Shown here: piece by piece, positions 7,816 to 16,117 of the stretch
Numbering within the stretch: position 1 is the stretch's first letter
Layout of the letters: each line of letters opens with the position of its first letter
Assembly: GCA_937902995.1 (NCBI GenBank)
Contig: CALEKY010000151.1
Coordinates: forward strand, 1-62,064
Direction of reading: 5' to 3'
Length of the DNA: 62,064 nucleotides
DNA from: an uncultured Sinobacteraceae bacterium
Lineage (GTDB): Bacteria; Pseudomonadota; Gammaproteobacteria; Steroidobacterales; Steroidobacteraceae
Program-made: the position numbers and the translations under genes
The notes under the pieces: model-generated
Seen by the model: the letters and a program-made list of their open reading frames with translations, nothing else
The model's database searches: none
What the model was told of the DNA's origin: nothing

Positions 7816-9030
7816 TCACTTGTCGCGCCCGTCGTCGGTCTTCGATTGAGCGCGTAGCTTCGCACCGACGCGGCGATAGGCTTCTCTGAACGGTATACCT
7901 TCCTTCACGACGAGCTCGTTGGCCTCGGCAGCCGCGTGGATCGACGGATCGAGGCGGATCTTGTCGGGTCGGAATTTCACCCCGGCGAGCGCCACCGGCA
8001 GGATCGCGAGCGTCTCCAAACAGATATCGATGCTGCGGAACAACGGCGCTTTGATGAGCTGCAGGTCGCGTTGATAGCCGGACGGCAACTTCGTGACGAT
8101 GCCGAGCACTTCCTGGAGACAGGCGATTGCCGTCGCGCTGCGTCCGCGAATCAGCTCGAACACGTCGGGGTTGCGTTTTTGCGGCATGATCGAGGAGCCC
8201 GTCGTGAACGCATCCGGCAACTCCACGAACGAGAACTCCTGCGTGTAGAACAGCAGCAAGTCCGCCGACAGCCGCCCGACGTCCTGCATGACCATCGCGA
8301 TTTCGAACAAAAGCTGTGCCTCGGCCTTGCCGCGCGACAACTGCACAGCCGTCACGGGCTCATGACTTTCGGCAAACCCTAGGCGCTTGCGCGTGTACTC
8401 ACGATCGATGGGCAGATTCGGCGAGCCGTAGCCCGCGGCCGAACCGAGCGGACTCTTTTGCAGGCGGCGATGAACTTGCTGCAACGCATGCGCATCGTCG
8501 CGGAGCTCGGCCGCGAAACCGCCAGCCCACAAACGCACCGAGCTCGGCATGGCCTGCTGCATGTGCGTGTAGCCGGGCAACACGACGTCGCCTTGTCGTG
8601 CAGCTAATTCATCGAGCGCATCGGCAACCGCATTGACGCCTTCGCGAAGCTGTTCGACGGCATCGCGCAAATAAAGCCGCAACGCCGTGAGCACTTGATC
8701 GTTGCGCGAACGGCCGAGATGCACGCGCTTGCCCGCTTCGCCGATGCGCGCGGTCAGCAGCGTCTCGAGCGCCGTTTGGCCGTCTTCGTGCTCGAGCGTC
8801 ACGCGCCATTCGCCGCGCGCATGTTCCTCGGCGAGCTGAGTAAGCCCGTTGCGGATCGCATTCAAATCTTCATCGGACAGCAGGCCTTGCGCGTTGAGCA
8901 TCTCCGCATGCGCGATCGATGCGCGCGCGTCGTACGCAACGAGCCGGTTGTCGAGCGCATGATCTTCGCCTGCCGTGTATTGCAATACTCGCTGATCGAG
9001 CGGCAGACCTTTGTCCCAGAGGCGGCTCAT
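7816..9030 (-). CDS. argH: Argininosuccinate lyase
   Basis: Last step of arginine synthesis: argininosuccinate to arginine plus fumarate. It contains the fumarase/lyase superfamily signature with the catalytic-loop serine, GSSIMPQKRNPD, and an upstream HLGRSRNDQV motif. At 404 residues it is shorter than the usual 450-470, mainly at the C-terminus. The ATG before SRLWDKG is the real start. An upstream in-frame extension of 65 codons is translated repeat sequence and is not credible. It is the last arg gene of the leftward operon, separated from argB by a 346-bp repeat-filled gap. Confidence 0.95.
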   Translation of the reverse strand: MSRLWDKGLPLDQRVLQYTAGEDHALDNRLVAYDARASIAHAEMLNAQGLLSDEDLNAIRNGLTQLAEEHARGEWRVTLEHEDGQTALETLLTARIGEAGKRVHLGRSRNDQVLTALRLYLRDAVEQLREGVNAVADALDELAARQGDVVLPGYTHMQQAMPSSVRLWAGGFAAELRDDAHALQQVHRRLQKSPLGSAAGYGSPNLPIDREYTRKRLGFAESHEPVTAVQLSRGKAEAQLLFEIAMVMQDVGRLSADLLLFYTQEFSFVELPDAFTTGSSIMPQKRNPDVFELIRGRSATAIACLQEVLGIVTKLPSGYQRDLQLIKAPLFRSIDICLETLAILPVALAGVKFRPDKIRLDPSIHAAAEANELVVKEGIPFREAYRRVGAKLRAQSKTDDGRDK

Positions 9031-9046
9031 GAGTGCGCTCCACGCA

Positions 9047-9110
9047 AGGCTGTAGGCTGTAGGCTGTAGGCTGTAGCCAAGGCTGAAGGCTGAGGGCTGA
9101 GGGCTGAAGG
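9047..9110. repeat. Heptamer arrays AGGCTGT and AGGCTGA
   Basis: Four perfect units of AGGCTGT (9047-9074) are followed after 5 bp by four units of AGGCTGA/GGGCTGA (9080-9107). They begin 17 bp upstream of the argH start, inside the argB-argH gap. The GCGCG palindrome that accompanies such arrays elsewhere follows at 9113-9130. Confidence 0.9.
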
Positions 9111-9136
9111 AAGAGCGCGCGTGCGCGCGCAGATCC

Positions 9137-9274
9137 ACCTCTCCTTGGGGAGAGGTCGCAAAGCGGAGCGTGCGGGTGAGGGGATCGCGAAGCGAGTAAA
9201 TTGCGAGTGCACACTTCGTGCGCACCCCCTCACCGCGACGAATTCGCTCTCGCCGCCTCTACCCAAGGAGAGGC
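9137..9274. repeat. Inverted-repeat intergenic element in the argB-argH gap
   Basis: Two arms of about 48 bp face each other. The left arm starts with hairpin ACCTCTCC-TTGG-GGAGAGGT (9137-9156) and ends in GGTGAGGGG (9175-9183). The right arm starts with CCCCTCACC (9226-9234) and ends in a matching hairpin, GCCTCT...AGAGGC (9255-9274). Between them is an AT-richer core. It resembles a MITE-like or BIME-like element, with no ORF of its own. If transcribed it would form a large cruciform-like RNA fold in the operon. Confidence 0.7.
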
Positions 9275-9303
9275 AATCACGTGCGCTCCTCGCAGCTTTA
9301 TCT

Positions 9304-9372
9304 CGCCCCGCGCCCCGCGCCTCGAGCCCCACGCCTTTCCTACCGACGCCCGTAGCCCGTAGCTCGTAGCCC
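9304..9372. repeat. Heptamer arrays CGCCCCG and GCCCGTA
   Basis: CGCCCCG, CGCCCCG, CGCCTCG and AGCCCCA occupy 9304-9331. GCCCGTA, GCCCGTA and GCTCGTA occupy 9348-9368. The island ends 4 bp from the argB stop codon. Together with the two preceding repeat features it accounts for nearly all of the 9031-9376 gap, in which I see no other gene. Confidence 0.85.
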
Positions 9373-9376
9373 ATCG

Positions 9377-10300
9377 TCATTTTTCCGCCCACTGTTCCGC
9401 CGGGGTCAGTGCGCTGATGTCTTCGACGATCAGCGTGCCCGTGCCTTCGTTCGTGAACACTTCGGCGAGAATGCCGTCGGGCGACTTGTACGAAGTCACG
9501 TGCACGCGGCGTACGCCACCGCGAATTGCATCTTCGATCGCCTTGGCCTTCGGCAGCATGCCGTCTTTGAGACTGCCTTGTTCCTTGAGGCGCTTGAGGC
9601 CGGCGAGATCCGTGTAAGAAATGAGCGAGTGCGGATCTTCGAGCGACTCGAGAATGCCCGGCGCGCCGGTGCACAGCATGAGCTTTTCAGCTTTCAATGC
9701 CGAGCCGATGGCAGCCGCGACCGTATCCGCATTGATGTTGAGGAGCTGACCCGAATCGTCGGCCGAGACGGGGCTCACGACCGGCATCAAGCCGTCGTCG
9801 AGCAATTGCTGCAACACTTTGGCATCGATCAGATCGATATCGCCGACGAAACCGTAATCGACGACTTCACCTTCCACTTGCACCGGCGGGCGCTTGTGCG
9901 CGCGAACGAGCCCGGCGTCGACGCCGCTCACGCCGACGGCCGCAATCCCAAGCTCGCGGCAGATGCTCAGGATCTGCGTGTTGACGAGGCCGTTGAGCAC
10001 CATGCTCGTCACTTCGATCGACTTCTCGTCGGTAACACGCCGGCCCGCGACGATGCGCGGCGTGATGCCGAGCGTTTCCTGAATCTGTGTGAGCTGCGGT
10101 CCTCCGCCGTGAACCAGCACGACGCGAATCCCGACTTGATGCAGGATGGCGACCTGCTCGATCAATGCGCGCGTCAATGCGGCATCGCCGAAGACGCCGC
10201 CGCTCGCCTTGATGACGAAAACCTTGCCCTTGTACATGCGAATGTACGGAGCGGCGCTGCGCAGCGCGCGAACGGCAACGGAGGGATCGGTTCGGAGCAC
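9377..10300 (-). CDS. argB: Acetylglutamate kinase (N-acylglutamate kinase)
   Basis: Amino-acid kinase family enzyme phosphorylating the gamma-carboxyl of N-acylglutamate. Motifs include VLVHGGGPQL, the nucleotide/substrate loop GRRVTDEKS, and NINADTVAAAIGSAL. The glycine loop near residues 30-36 reads KASGGVF rather than the usual KYGGNAM, a noticeable deviation. The 307-residue length leaves no room for the GNAT N-acetylglutamate synthase domain that is fused to ArgB in some Xanthomonadales. The start is GTG, preceded by GAAGAGG; beginning there retains the conserved LRSAAPYI segment. It is downstream of argF' in the operon. Confidence 0.94.
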   Translation of the reverse strand: MLRTDPSVAVRALRSAAPYIRMYKGKVFVIKASGGVFGDAALTRALIEQVAILHQVGIRVVLVHGGGPQLTQIQETLGITPRIVAGRRVTDEKSIEVTSMVLNGLVNTQILSICRELGIAAVGVSGVDAGLVRAHKRPPVQVEGEVVDYGFVGDIDLIDAKVLQQLLDDGLMPVVSPVSADDSGQLLNINADTVAAAIGSALKAEKLMLCTGAPGILESLEDPHSLISYTDLAGLKRLKEQGSLKDGMLPKAKAIEDAIRGGVRRVHVTSYKSPDGILAEVFTNEGTGTLIVEDISALTPAEQWAEK

Positions 10301-10320
10301 GGAAGGGGTACCTCTTCAGT

Positions 10321-10352
10321 TGGGCTTGGGGCTCGGGCGTGGGGCTTGGGGT
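10321..10352. repeat. Heptamer array GGGGCTT family
   Basis: Units TGGGCTT, GGGGCTC, GGGCGT and GGGGCTT followed by GGGG directly abut the argF' stop codon and fill the short gap to argB. One unit has shrunk to 6 bp. Confidence 0.8.
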
Positions 10353-11350
10353 TACCCTCGCAACAATCGATACAGCACGGCCATCTGCACGACCATGCGG
10401 TTGAAGGCTTCGCGGATCACGACGCTGCGCGGTCCGTCGAGCACTTCGTCGGCGACGGCAACGTTGCGCCGCACGGGCAGGCAATGCATGAACCGGCAGT
10501 CCGGATCCGCATTCTTGAACCAGCTTTCCTTGACGCACCAGTCGCTCAAGTACTCGCGCAGACGCGCTTCGGCTTCGTTGTCGCCGTAGTACTTGGGCGA
10601 GCCCCATTCCTTGGCGTAGATCACGTGCGCGCCGCGCAGCGCTTCCGTGCGATCGCTGGTTTCGGTCACGGAGCCGCCGGAAGCTTTCGCCGCTTGGCGG
10701 GCTTTCTCCATGATGGGTTCGGGCAGTGCGTAGTCGTCGGGGCGCACGACGACGACTTCCATGCCGCGCATCGCCGCCATGTGCACGGTGGAGGCGGGAA
10801 CGGCGAGCGGCAGGGCGCGCGGATGATTCGCCCAGGTGAGCACGAACTTGCCGCGCTCGGGTACGCGCAGCTCGTCCATCGTGTACCAATCCGCGAGCGC
10901 TTGGCACGGATGTGCCGTCGCCGATTCCATGTTGACGAGCGGCTTGTCGCAGAGCTCCGCCATCATCTTGAAGCCGGTTTCCGCAAGGTCGGCCGAAAGG
11001 CTGCGTCCTTCGGCGAACATGCGAATGCCGATCGCATCGCAATAGGATGCGAGCACCGGTACCGCCTCGCGCACGTGCTCCGCTGCAGCGCCGTTCATGA
11101 TCGCGCCGACATGCGTTTCCATCTGCCACGTGCCTTGGCCCGGCGTGATCACAACGGACGTGCCGCCGAGCCGCATCATCGCGCTTTGAAACGATGCGAG
11201 CGTTCGCAGCGACGGATTCAGGAACAGCAAGCCGAGCACTTTGCCGACGAGAGCTTGCGGCTGAGGCGTTTGTTGGAGGCGCGAAGCGAGGCCCAGCAAA
11301 TCTTTGATCTGCTCGCGCGGAAAGTCGGCCAGGTCGATGAAACGGTTCAT
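10352..11350 (-). CDS. argF': N-acyl-L-ornithine carbamoyltransferase (ArgF')
   Basis: Transfers carbamoyl phosphate to an N-acylated ornithine. The carbamoyl-phosphate loop is NPSLRT (45-50). HPRALPLAVP and HCLPVRRNV are typical of acetyl- and succinylornithine transcarbamylases rather than ornithine transcarbamylase. The position that sets acyl preference in that family, Glu92 in the Xanthomonas acetyl enzyme and Pro90 in the Bacteroides succinyl enzyme, is Ala90 here (AAAEH). The native acyl group is therefore undetermined. An acylcitrulline deacylase would be needed to complete the pathway and is not in the window. It lies 32 bp beyond argD. Confidence 0.9.
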   Translation of the reverse strand: MNRFIDLADFPREQIKDLLGLASRLQQTPQPQALVGKVLGLLFLNPSLRTLASFQSAMMRLGGTSVVITPGQGTWQMETHVGAIMNGAAAEHVREAVPVLASYCDAIGIRMFAEGRSLSADLAETGFKMMAELCDKPLVNMESATAHPCQALADWYTMDELRVPERGKFVLTWANHPRALPLAVPASTVHMAAMRGMEVVVVRPDDYALPEPIMEKARQAAKASGGSVTETSDRTEALRGAHVIYAKEWGSPKYYGDNEAEARLREYLSDWCVKESWFKNADPDCRFMHCLPVRRNVAVADEVLDGPRSVVIREAFNRMVVQMAVLYRLLRG

Positions 11351-11382
11351 GGCATGCGCAATCCGTTAATAGAAAAACTTGT

Positions 11383-12564
11383 TCACTTCGGCAGACTCGC
11401 CAGCGCCTCGCGCAATTGCTCGACGTGCTCTGCGCCGAGCACGAACGGCGCAAGGATGCGCAGCACGTAAGGATCGGCGCTCGTGCCCGTGAGGATGTCG
11501 CGGTCGAGCAGCTCGGCTTGAACATCCTTCGCCGGCCGAGAGCAGCGCAGGCCGAGCAGGAGCCCCGCGCCTTGGGTGCCGACGACCGGCCCGACGACGC
11601 AGGTCTCGCGAATTTGCTGCGAGCGCTCGCGAACGTTCGCCAGGAGATTCTCTGATTCGATGACGTCGATGACGGCTTCGACGACGGCGCATGCCATCGG
11701 GCCGCCGCCGAACGTCGTGCCGAGCGAATCCACCTTCAGGTACGGAACGATGTGGTCGGACACGAGCACCGCCGACACCGGAAAGCCGGCGCCGAGTGCT
11801 TTCGCCGTCGTGATGATGTCCGGCGTGACGCCGTACATGTTCGCCGCGAACGGATAACCGGTTCGGCCGATGCCGCACTGCACTTCGTCGAAAATGAGCA
11901 GCGAGCCGCTTTCGTTACAGCGTGCACGCAGCGCCTGAAGAAATTCTTTCGGCATGTCGACGGCACCGGCCACGCCTTGCACGGGCTCGACGATGACGGC
12001 TGCCGTCGCATCGGTGATGAGGCTGCCGAGCCGATCGATGTCGCTCGGCTTGATGAACTTCACGTCGAACGGCTTATCGGGAAAGCCATACCACTTCTTG
12101 TCGGCGCCCCACGTCACAGCGCCTGCTGCGGCCGTGCGGCCATGGAAGCTGCCTTCGATGGCGACGATCTCGGTGCCGTTGGTCACCTTGCAGGCGATCT
12201 TGAGCGCATTCTCGTTCGCTTCGGCGCCGGAATTGATGAAGAACACCGTGTCGAGTCCGAGCCCGCAGAATTTCGCCAGCTTCGTGGCCGCGCGCCGACG
12301 CACGTCGAGCGGCACGGCATTGCTTTGAAAGCACAAGTTGCGCGCTTGACTCGTGAGCGCTTCGACCCAGCGCGGATGGTTGTAGCCGAGTGCCGCCACG
12401 GCATGTCCGCCGTACAAGTCGAGCACGCGGCGGCCGCCCGGGGTATGCAGATAGACACCCTCCGCGTCGACGACTTCGAGCGGAAACTGCGCAAACACCG
12501 GCGCCAGGTGATCGGGAAGCGCTCGGTTGATCGACGTCACGTTGTCTTTCATCGGTACTGCCAT
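11383..12564 (-). CDS. argD: Acetylornithine/acylornithine aminotransferase
   Basis: PLP-dependent class III aminotransferase converting N-acylglutamate semialdehyde to N-acylornithine with glutamate as donor. FDEVQCGIGRTG carries the PLP-ring aspartate. The PLP lysine is in TTAKALGAGFP, and GSFHGRT binds phosphate. The 393-residue length is standard. The ATG after GGTGAAAACC is preferred over a GTG three codons upstream. It is the fifth gene of the arginine operon, between argC and argF'. Confidence 0.94.
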   Translation of the reverse strand: MAVPMKDNVTSINRALPDHLAPVFAQFPLEVVDAEGVYLHTPGGRRVLDLYGGHAVAALGYNHPRWVEALTSQARNLCFQSNAVPLDVRRRAATKLAKFCGLGLDTVFFINSGAEANENALKIACKVTNGTEIVAIEGSFHGRTAAAGAVTWGADKKWYGFPDKPFDVKFIKPSDIDRLGSLITDATAAVIVEPVQGVAGAVDMPKEFLQALRARCNESGSLLIFDEVQCGIGRTGYPFAANMYGVTPDIITTAKALGAGFPVSAVLVSDHIVPYLKVDSLGTTFGGGPMACAVVEAVIDVIESENLLANVRERSQQIRETCVVGPVVGTQGAGLLLGLRCSRPAKDVQAELLDRDILTGTSADPYVLRILAPFVLGAEHVEQLREALASLPK

Positions 12565-12616
12565 GGTTTTCACCGGACGGCGTATAGCAAATTGTCCTGA
12601 GCCGGCATTCCCGCGC

Positions 12617-13681
12617 TCATGTCCATCCCGCGGCGGGCGCCGTCAAGCCGGTCGTTTCTTCGAAGCCCTGGGTGCGGTTGAGCCATTGAATCGCGCCGCC
12701 CGCTGCACCCTTCACCAGATTGTCGATGACGGACATCACAGCGACCGTTTCGCCGTTGGCCGCGCCGCTCAAGTATGCGTAGTTGCTTCCGGCGACGTAC
12801 TTGAGGTGCGGCAGCTCGGCAGTGACGCGCACGAACGGTTGGCCGCGATAGAACTCCTCGAGCGCAGCGACGAGCTCGGCCGTCTTGATGGGACGCGTCG
12901 CGCGCGCTTGAACGGTGACATGAATGCCGCGCGCAAACGGACCCGAGTGCGGCACGAAGTTGAACTCTGCAGCGACATCGGAGGCCGCGCGAGCCAGCGC
13001 AGCGATTTCCGGCGTGTGCCGATGTGCAAGCGGGTTGTAGGCATAGAAATCGCTGTGCCGTTGCGGATGATGCGTGCCGGCGGTCGGCGTGCGGCCGGAT
13101 CCGGTGCTGCCGGTCACACCTGCCACGAACAATCGCGGTTCGACGAACCCGAGTTTGAGCAGCGGCACGCTCGCAAGGAGCACGGCCGTCGAGAAGCAGC
13201 CAGGATGCGCAACGTGCGGCGTGCTCACCTTCGACAAGTGCTCGGGCACGGCGCACGTGAACTGCGAAATTCGGTCGGGCGCACCGTGCGCGTGCTTGTA
13301 AACCGCTTCGTATGCGCTAGCCGTCGTGTAACGGTAATCGGCCGAGATGTCGACGACCGTCGGTTTCGTTCCTTTCGCCTCCGCTGCCTTGAGCAAATCG
13401 TCGATGAGCTTTGCCGCTACGCCATGCGGTGCCGCCGAAAGAATCGCCGATTTCGGCAACGTGCCGACGAGCTCGGTGATTTCTGCTGCGCTCGAGAACT
13501 TGAGGTCCGGATAGGCAGGTGCGAGGTGCGGAAAATATTTCGTGATCGGCTCGCCCGGCTGACTGTCCGAGAGAACTGCCTTCAGCTCGACGAACGGATG
13601 CGCCGCGATCAAACGCAGCAGCTCGCCGGCCACATAGCCAGTGCCGCCGAGGACGATCGCAGGAAGTTTTTCGGTGCTCAA
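12617..13681 (-). CDS. argC: N-acetyl-gamma-glutamyl-phosphate reductase
   Basis: NADPH-dependent reduction of N-acylglutamyl phosphate to the semialdehyde. The N-terminal nucleotide-binding motif is GGTGYVAGELLR. The catalytic cysteine lies in HPGCFSTA, and GSTGSGRTPT and THHPQRH follow, as in type-1 ArgC. It is 354 residues long. The only workable start is TTG (preceded by TAGGG), which places Met a few residues before the Rossmann strand and may lower expression. It is 39 bp beyond the DUF1611 gene in the operon. Confidence 0.95.
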   Translation of the reverse strand: MSTEKLPAIVLGGTGYVAGELLRLIAAHPFVELKAVLSDSQPGEPITKYFPHLAPAYPDLKFSSAAEITELVGTLPKSAILSAAPHGVAAKLIDDLLKAAEAKGTKPTVVDISADYRYTTASAYEAVYKHAHGAPDRISQFTCAVPEHLSKVSTPHVAHPGCFSTAVLLASVPLLKLGFVEPRLFVAGVTGSTGSGRTPTAGTHHPQRHSDFYAYNPLAHRHTPEIAALARAASDVAAEFNFVPHSGPFARGIHVTVQARATRPIKTAELVAALEEFYRGQPFVRVTAELPHLKYVAGSNYAYLSGAANGETVAVMSVIDNLVKGAAGGAIQWLNRTQGFEETTGLTAPAAGWT

Positions 13682-13720
13682 CGTTCTAACCCTACTCTCG
13701 AAATCGCCGAATACGCCGTG

Positions 13721-14797
13721 TCATTCCGCCGTCGCCGCGCGCTTCGGCTTGATGCCGAGCGACTCGATGACGCGATCGCCGAGCGCGGCGCCGTCGGTAA
13801 TGGCGTTGAAGGCCGGTACGCCGAATTGTTCGCGAATGATCTTCACGCCGACGGCATTGTCCGTTGCAGGGCCGGTGACGACGGCTGGCTCGATGCCGAA
13901 CCTCTCGCGCAGCAGCTTCACGCCACCCCATGCCGCGACCGGATCATTCGCCGACAAAACGACGGAGGTGAGTGCGGCGCGAATGTCCGGCGCCGAAAGA
14001 ATTGCTTCGACGCCGTAGGCGCCGAGCAGACCATCGCCCAACTCGAAGACGATCACATCGGGTTCGCCTTGCGACATTTCGGTCAGCAGGGCGCGAGTCA
14101 GCGGCGGGCCGTTCGTGGCGGTCGTCGTCACCACACCGAAATCCGTGAAGATCATGCTGCGGCGTGCGCCGGCGTCTTCCATCGCCAGAATGTCTCGGCG
14201 CAGCGAGACGCCCGTCGCTTTGAACGCATGCACGATCAAACCGCGATGACGCATGCGGGCAACGATGGCGCAGGCGGCCGCCGTCTTGCCGGCTTCCATG
14301 CAGGTACCGGCTAGCGCCACCACTGGTACGCCGCGCGTGTCGAGCGTGGCATTCTCGTCGAGCCGCTTGTAGCCGACGCGCGCCGGCACGCCGATGCGCT
14401 CGCCGAGGTACGGGAACTGCAACACGACGCCGATCACCCGCGCATCGAACGGCCGCCCTTTCTCTGGATTCGCCGAATCGCAGACACCGAGCACGCCGCC
14501 GATGTTCAACACCTGAATGATGTCGCCTTCTTTCACCGACGTCGGCAGATGACCGGAATAGCCGAACAGCGCCTGCCGATGACCGAGCGCACCGACGATG
14601 ATGTCGCCCTTCGACAGCTTCGCCATGCGTCCGCTCGTCAGCTCGAGCGTGTTGTACGTCGACTTGTTGTTGAGGATTTCGCAGACGAGTACGACGCCCT
14701 CTTCGCAAGGAATGTTCTGCGTTTCCACACGCAGCTCGTGCTTCAGGTTCAATGCCTGCGTGATGGAGGCGATCTTGTCGACGACGACGGTTTTCAT
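13721..14797 (-). CDS. DUF1611 family P-loop protein; candidate N-acylglutamate synthase
   Basis: 358 residues. The N-terminal domain has short beta-strands. The C-terminal P-loop NTPase-like domain has GTCMEAGKT at 164-172 and a later EGLGDGLLG-like segment (FELGDGLLGAYG). The family includes DgcN, described as a D-glutamate N-acetyltransferase whose product feeds N-acetylglutamate metabolism. Here the gene is embedded between argG and argC with operon-type spacing. No argA, argJ, GNAT or fused synthase occurs in the cluster, so it is a plausible supplier of N-acylglutamate. That role is inference; the family assignment is from recognisable sequence. An acyl donor cannot be predicted. Confidence 0.8.
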   Translation of the reverse strand: MKTVVVDKIASITQALNLKHELRVETQNIPCEEGVVLVCEILNNKSTYNTLELTSGRMAKLSKGDIIVGALGHRQALFGYSGHLPTSVKEGDIIQVLNIGGVLGVCDSANPEKGRPFDARVIGVVLQFPYLGERIGVPARVGYKRLDENATLDTRGVPVVALAGTCMEAGKTAAACAIVARMRHRGLIVHAFKATGVSLRRDILAMEDAGARRSMIFTDFGVVTTTATNGPPLTRALLTEMSQGEPDVIVFELGDGLLGAYGVEAILSAPDIRAALTSVVLSANDPVAAWGGVKLLRERFGIEPAVVTGPATDNAVGVKIIREQFGVPAFNAITDGAALGDRVIESLGIKPKRAATAE

Positions 14798-14812
14798 CTG
14801 GCGCTGTTCTTT

Positions 14813-14842
14813 AGGCTGAAGGCTGATGACTGAAGGCTGAAG
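14813..14842. repeat. Heptamer array AGGCTGA
   Basis: Units AGGCTGA, AGGCTGA, TGACTGA and AGGCTGA fill the 51-bp gap between the argG stop and the DUF1611 start. Confidence 0.85.
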
Positions 14843-14848
14843 TCGAGT

Positions 14849-16072
14849 TCACTTTCCCTTGCCGGCGCGGGCCCAGAACATGCCGGGCAGACCGACCATC
14901 TTCGAGAAGCCGAGCGCATCCGCAGCGGTCCATTCGCCCGCCGCTTCGCCGTACACGCCTTTCGACGCGGCCATGATCGAGTACGGCGAAGTCACGCCTT
15001 CGACGAACGCGCTGCCCGGTCGGTACAGCACGCGCACTTCGCCCGTAACTCGGGCCTGCGACGACGTCATGAGCGCCTCGATGTCGCGGCATACCGGATC
15101 CAAGTGCTGGCCTTCGTGGACGAGATCGCCGTACGGTCCGGCAACCAGCTCCTTGATGCGCTGTTGGCGTCCGGTCATCACGAGCTTCTCGAGCTCGCGA
15201 TGCGCGCTGATCAGCACTTCAGCGGCCGGCGCTTCGAACGCAACGCGGCCCTTCGTGCCGATGATCGTGTCGCCGAGATGGATGCCGCGGCCGACGCCGA
15301 ACTTCGCGCCGATCGTTTCGAGCCGCTCGATGACCGTGACCGGATCGAGCTTCTCGCCGTCGACTCCGCAAGGCACGCCTTTGTCGAAACTGATCGTGTG
15401 CGACTCCGGCGGGCTCGGATTCGTGAAGGCGTCTTTCGACAGCACCCAAGCGTGTTCCGGAATGCTGCCTTCGGAGGTGAGCGTTTCCTTGCCGCCGATC
15501 GTGACGCCCCACAGGCCGCGGTTCACCGAATATGCGGCGCCGAACGGCGGAATCGGGAGCTTGCGCTCTTCCAGATACTTGAGCTGCTCGGGCCGCTTGA
15601 AGGCTTCGTCGCGCACCGGCGCGAGAATCGTGAGCTCCGGTGCGAGCGTGCGCAGCGCCACTTCGAAACGCACTTGATCGTTGCCGGCGGCCGTGCAGCC
15701 GTGCGCGACGACCTTCGTGCCGAGCTTGCGCGCCAGTTCCGCGATCGTTTGCGCCTGCATCACGCGCTCTGCGCCGACGCACAACGGATACATCTGACCG
15801 CGCTTCACGTTGCCGAAGATCAGGTACTTGATCACTTGCTCGAAGTAGCCCTGCTTGGCGTCGACCAGGATGTGATCCTGCGCGCCGAGATCGCGAGCGC
15901 GCTTGTCGAGCACTTTCGCCGCTTCGGCATCGATGCCGCCGGTGTCGACGGTGACGGTGATGACCGGTCGCCCATAACGCTCCTTGAGCCAAGGAACGAG
16001 GAACGAGGTGTCCAAGCCGCCCGAGAAGGCGAGCAGAATGGGTTCATTGCCGGGAGGAAGTGTGTCGGTCAT
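14849..16072 (-). CDS. argG: Argininosuccinate synthase
   Basis: ATP-dependent condensation of citrulline and aspartate. The N-terminal PP-loop is AFSGGLDTSF. Citrulline/aspartate-binding segments include HGCTAAGNDQVRFE, and SVNRGLWG is conserved. It has 407 residues, the standard-length type rather than the longer E. coli form. The ATG at MTDTLPPG is preferred over a TTG four codons earlier. It is 45 bp beyond argR and is the first biosynthetic gene of the operon. Confidence 0.96.
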   Translation of the reverse strand: MTDTLPPGNEPILLAFSGGLDTSFLVPWLKERYGRPVITVTVDTGGIDAEAAKVLDKRARDLGAQDHILVDAKQGYFEQVIKYLIFGNVKRGQMYPLCVGAERVMQAQTIAELARKLGTKVVAHGCTAAGNDQVRFEVALRTLAPELTILAPVRDEAFKRPEQLKYLEERKLPIPPFGAAYSVNRGLWGVTIGGKETLTSEGSIPEHAWVLSKDAFTNPSPPESHTISFDKGVPCGVDGEKLDPVTVIERLETIGAKFGVGRGIHLGDTIIGTKGRVAFEAPAAEVLISAHRELEKLVMTGRQQRIKELVAGPYGDLVHEGQHLDPVCRDIEALMTSSQARVTGEVRVLYRPGSAFVEGVTSPYSIMAASKGVYGEAAGEWTAADALGFSKMVGLPGMFWARAGKGK

Positions 16073-16117
16073 GGGCGTGAACAAAGGTGGTTGGAAGGGG
16101 AGGGCTCGCCGGCGCGT

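Noticed and set aside
9031..9225. 65-codon extension of argH
   Set aside because: It is translated repeat DNA. ArgH starts at the ATG before SRLWDKG.
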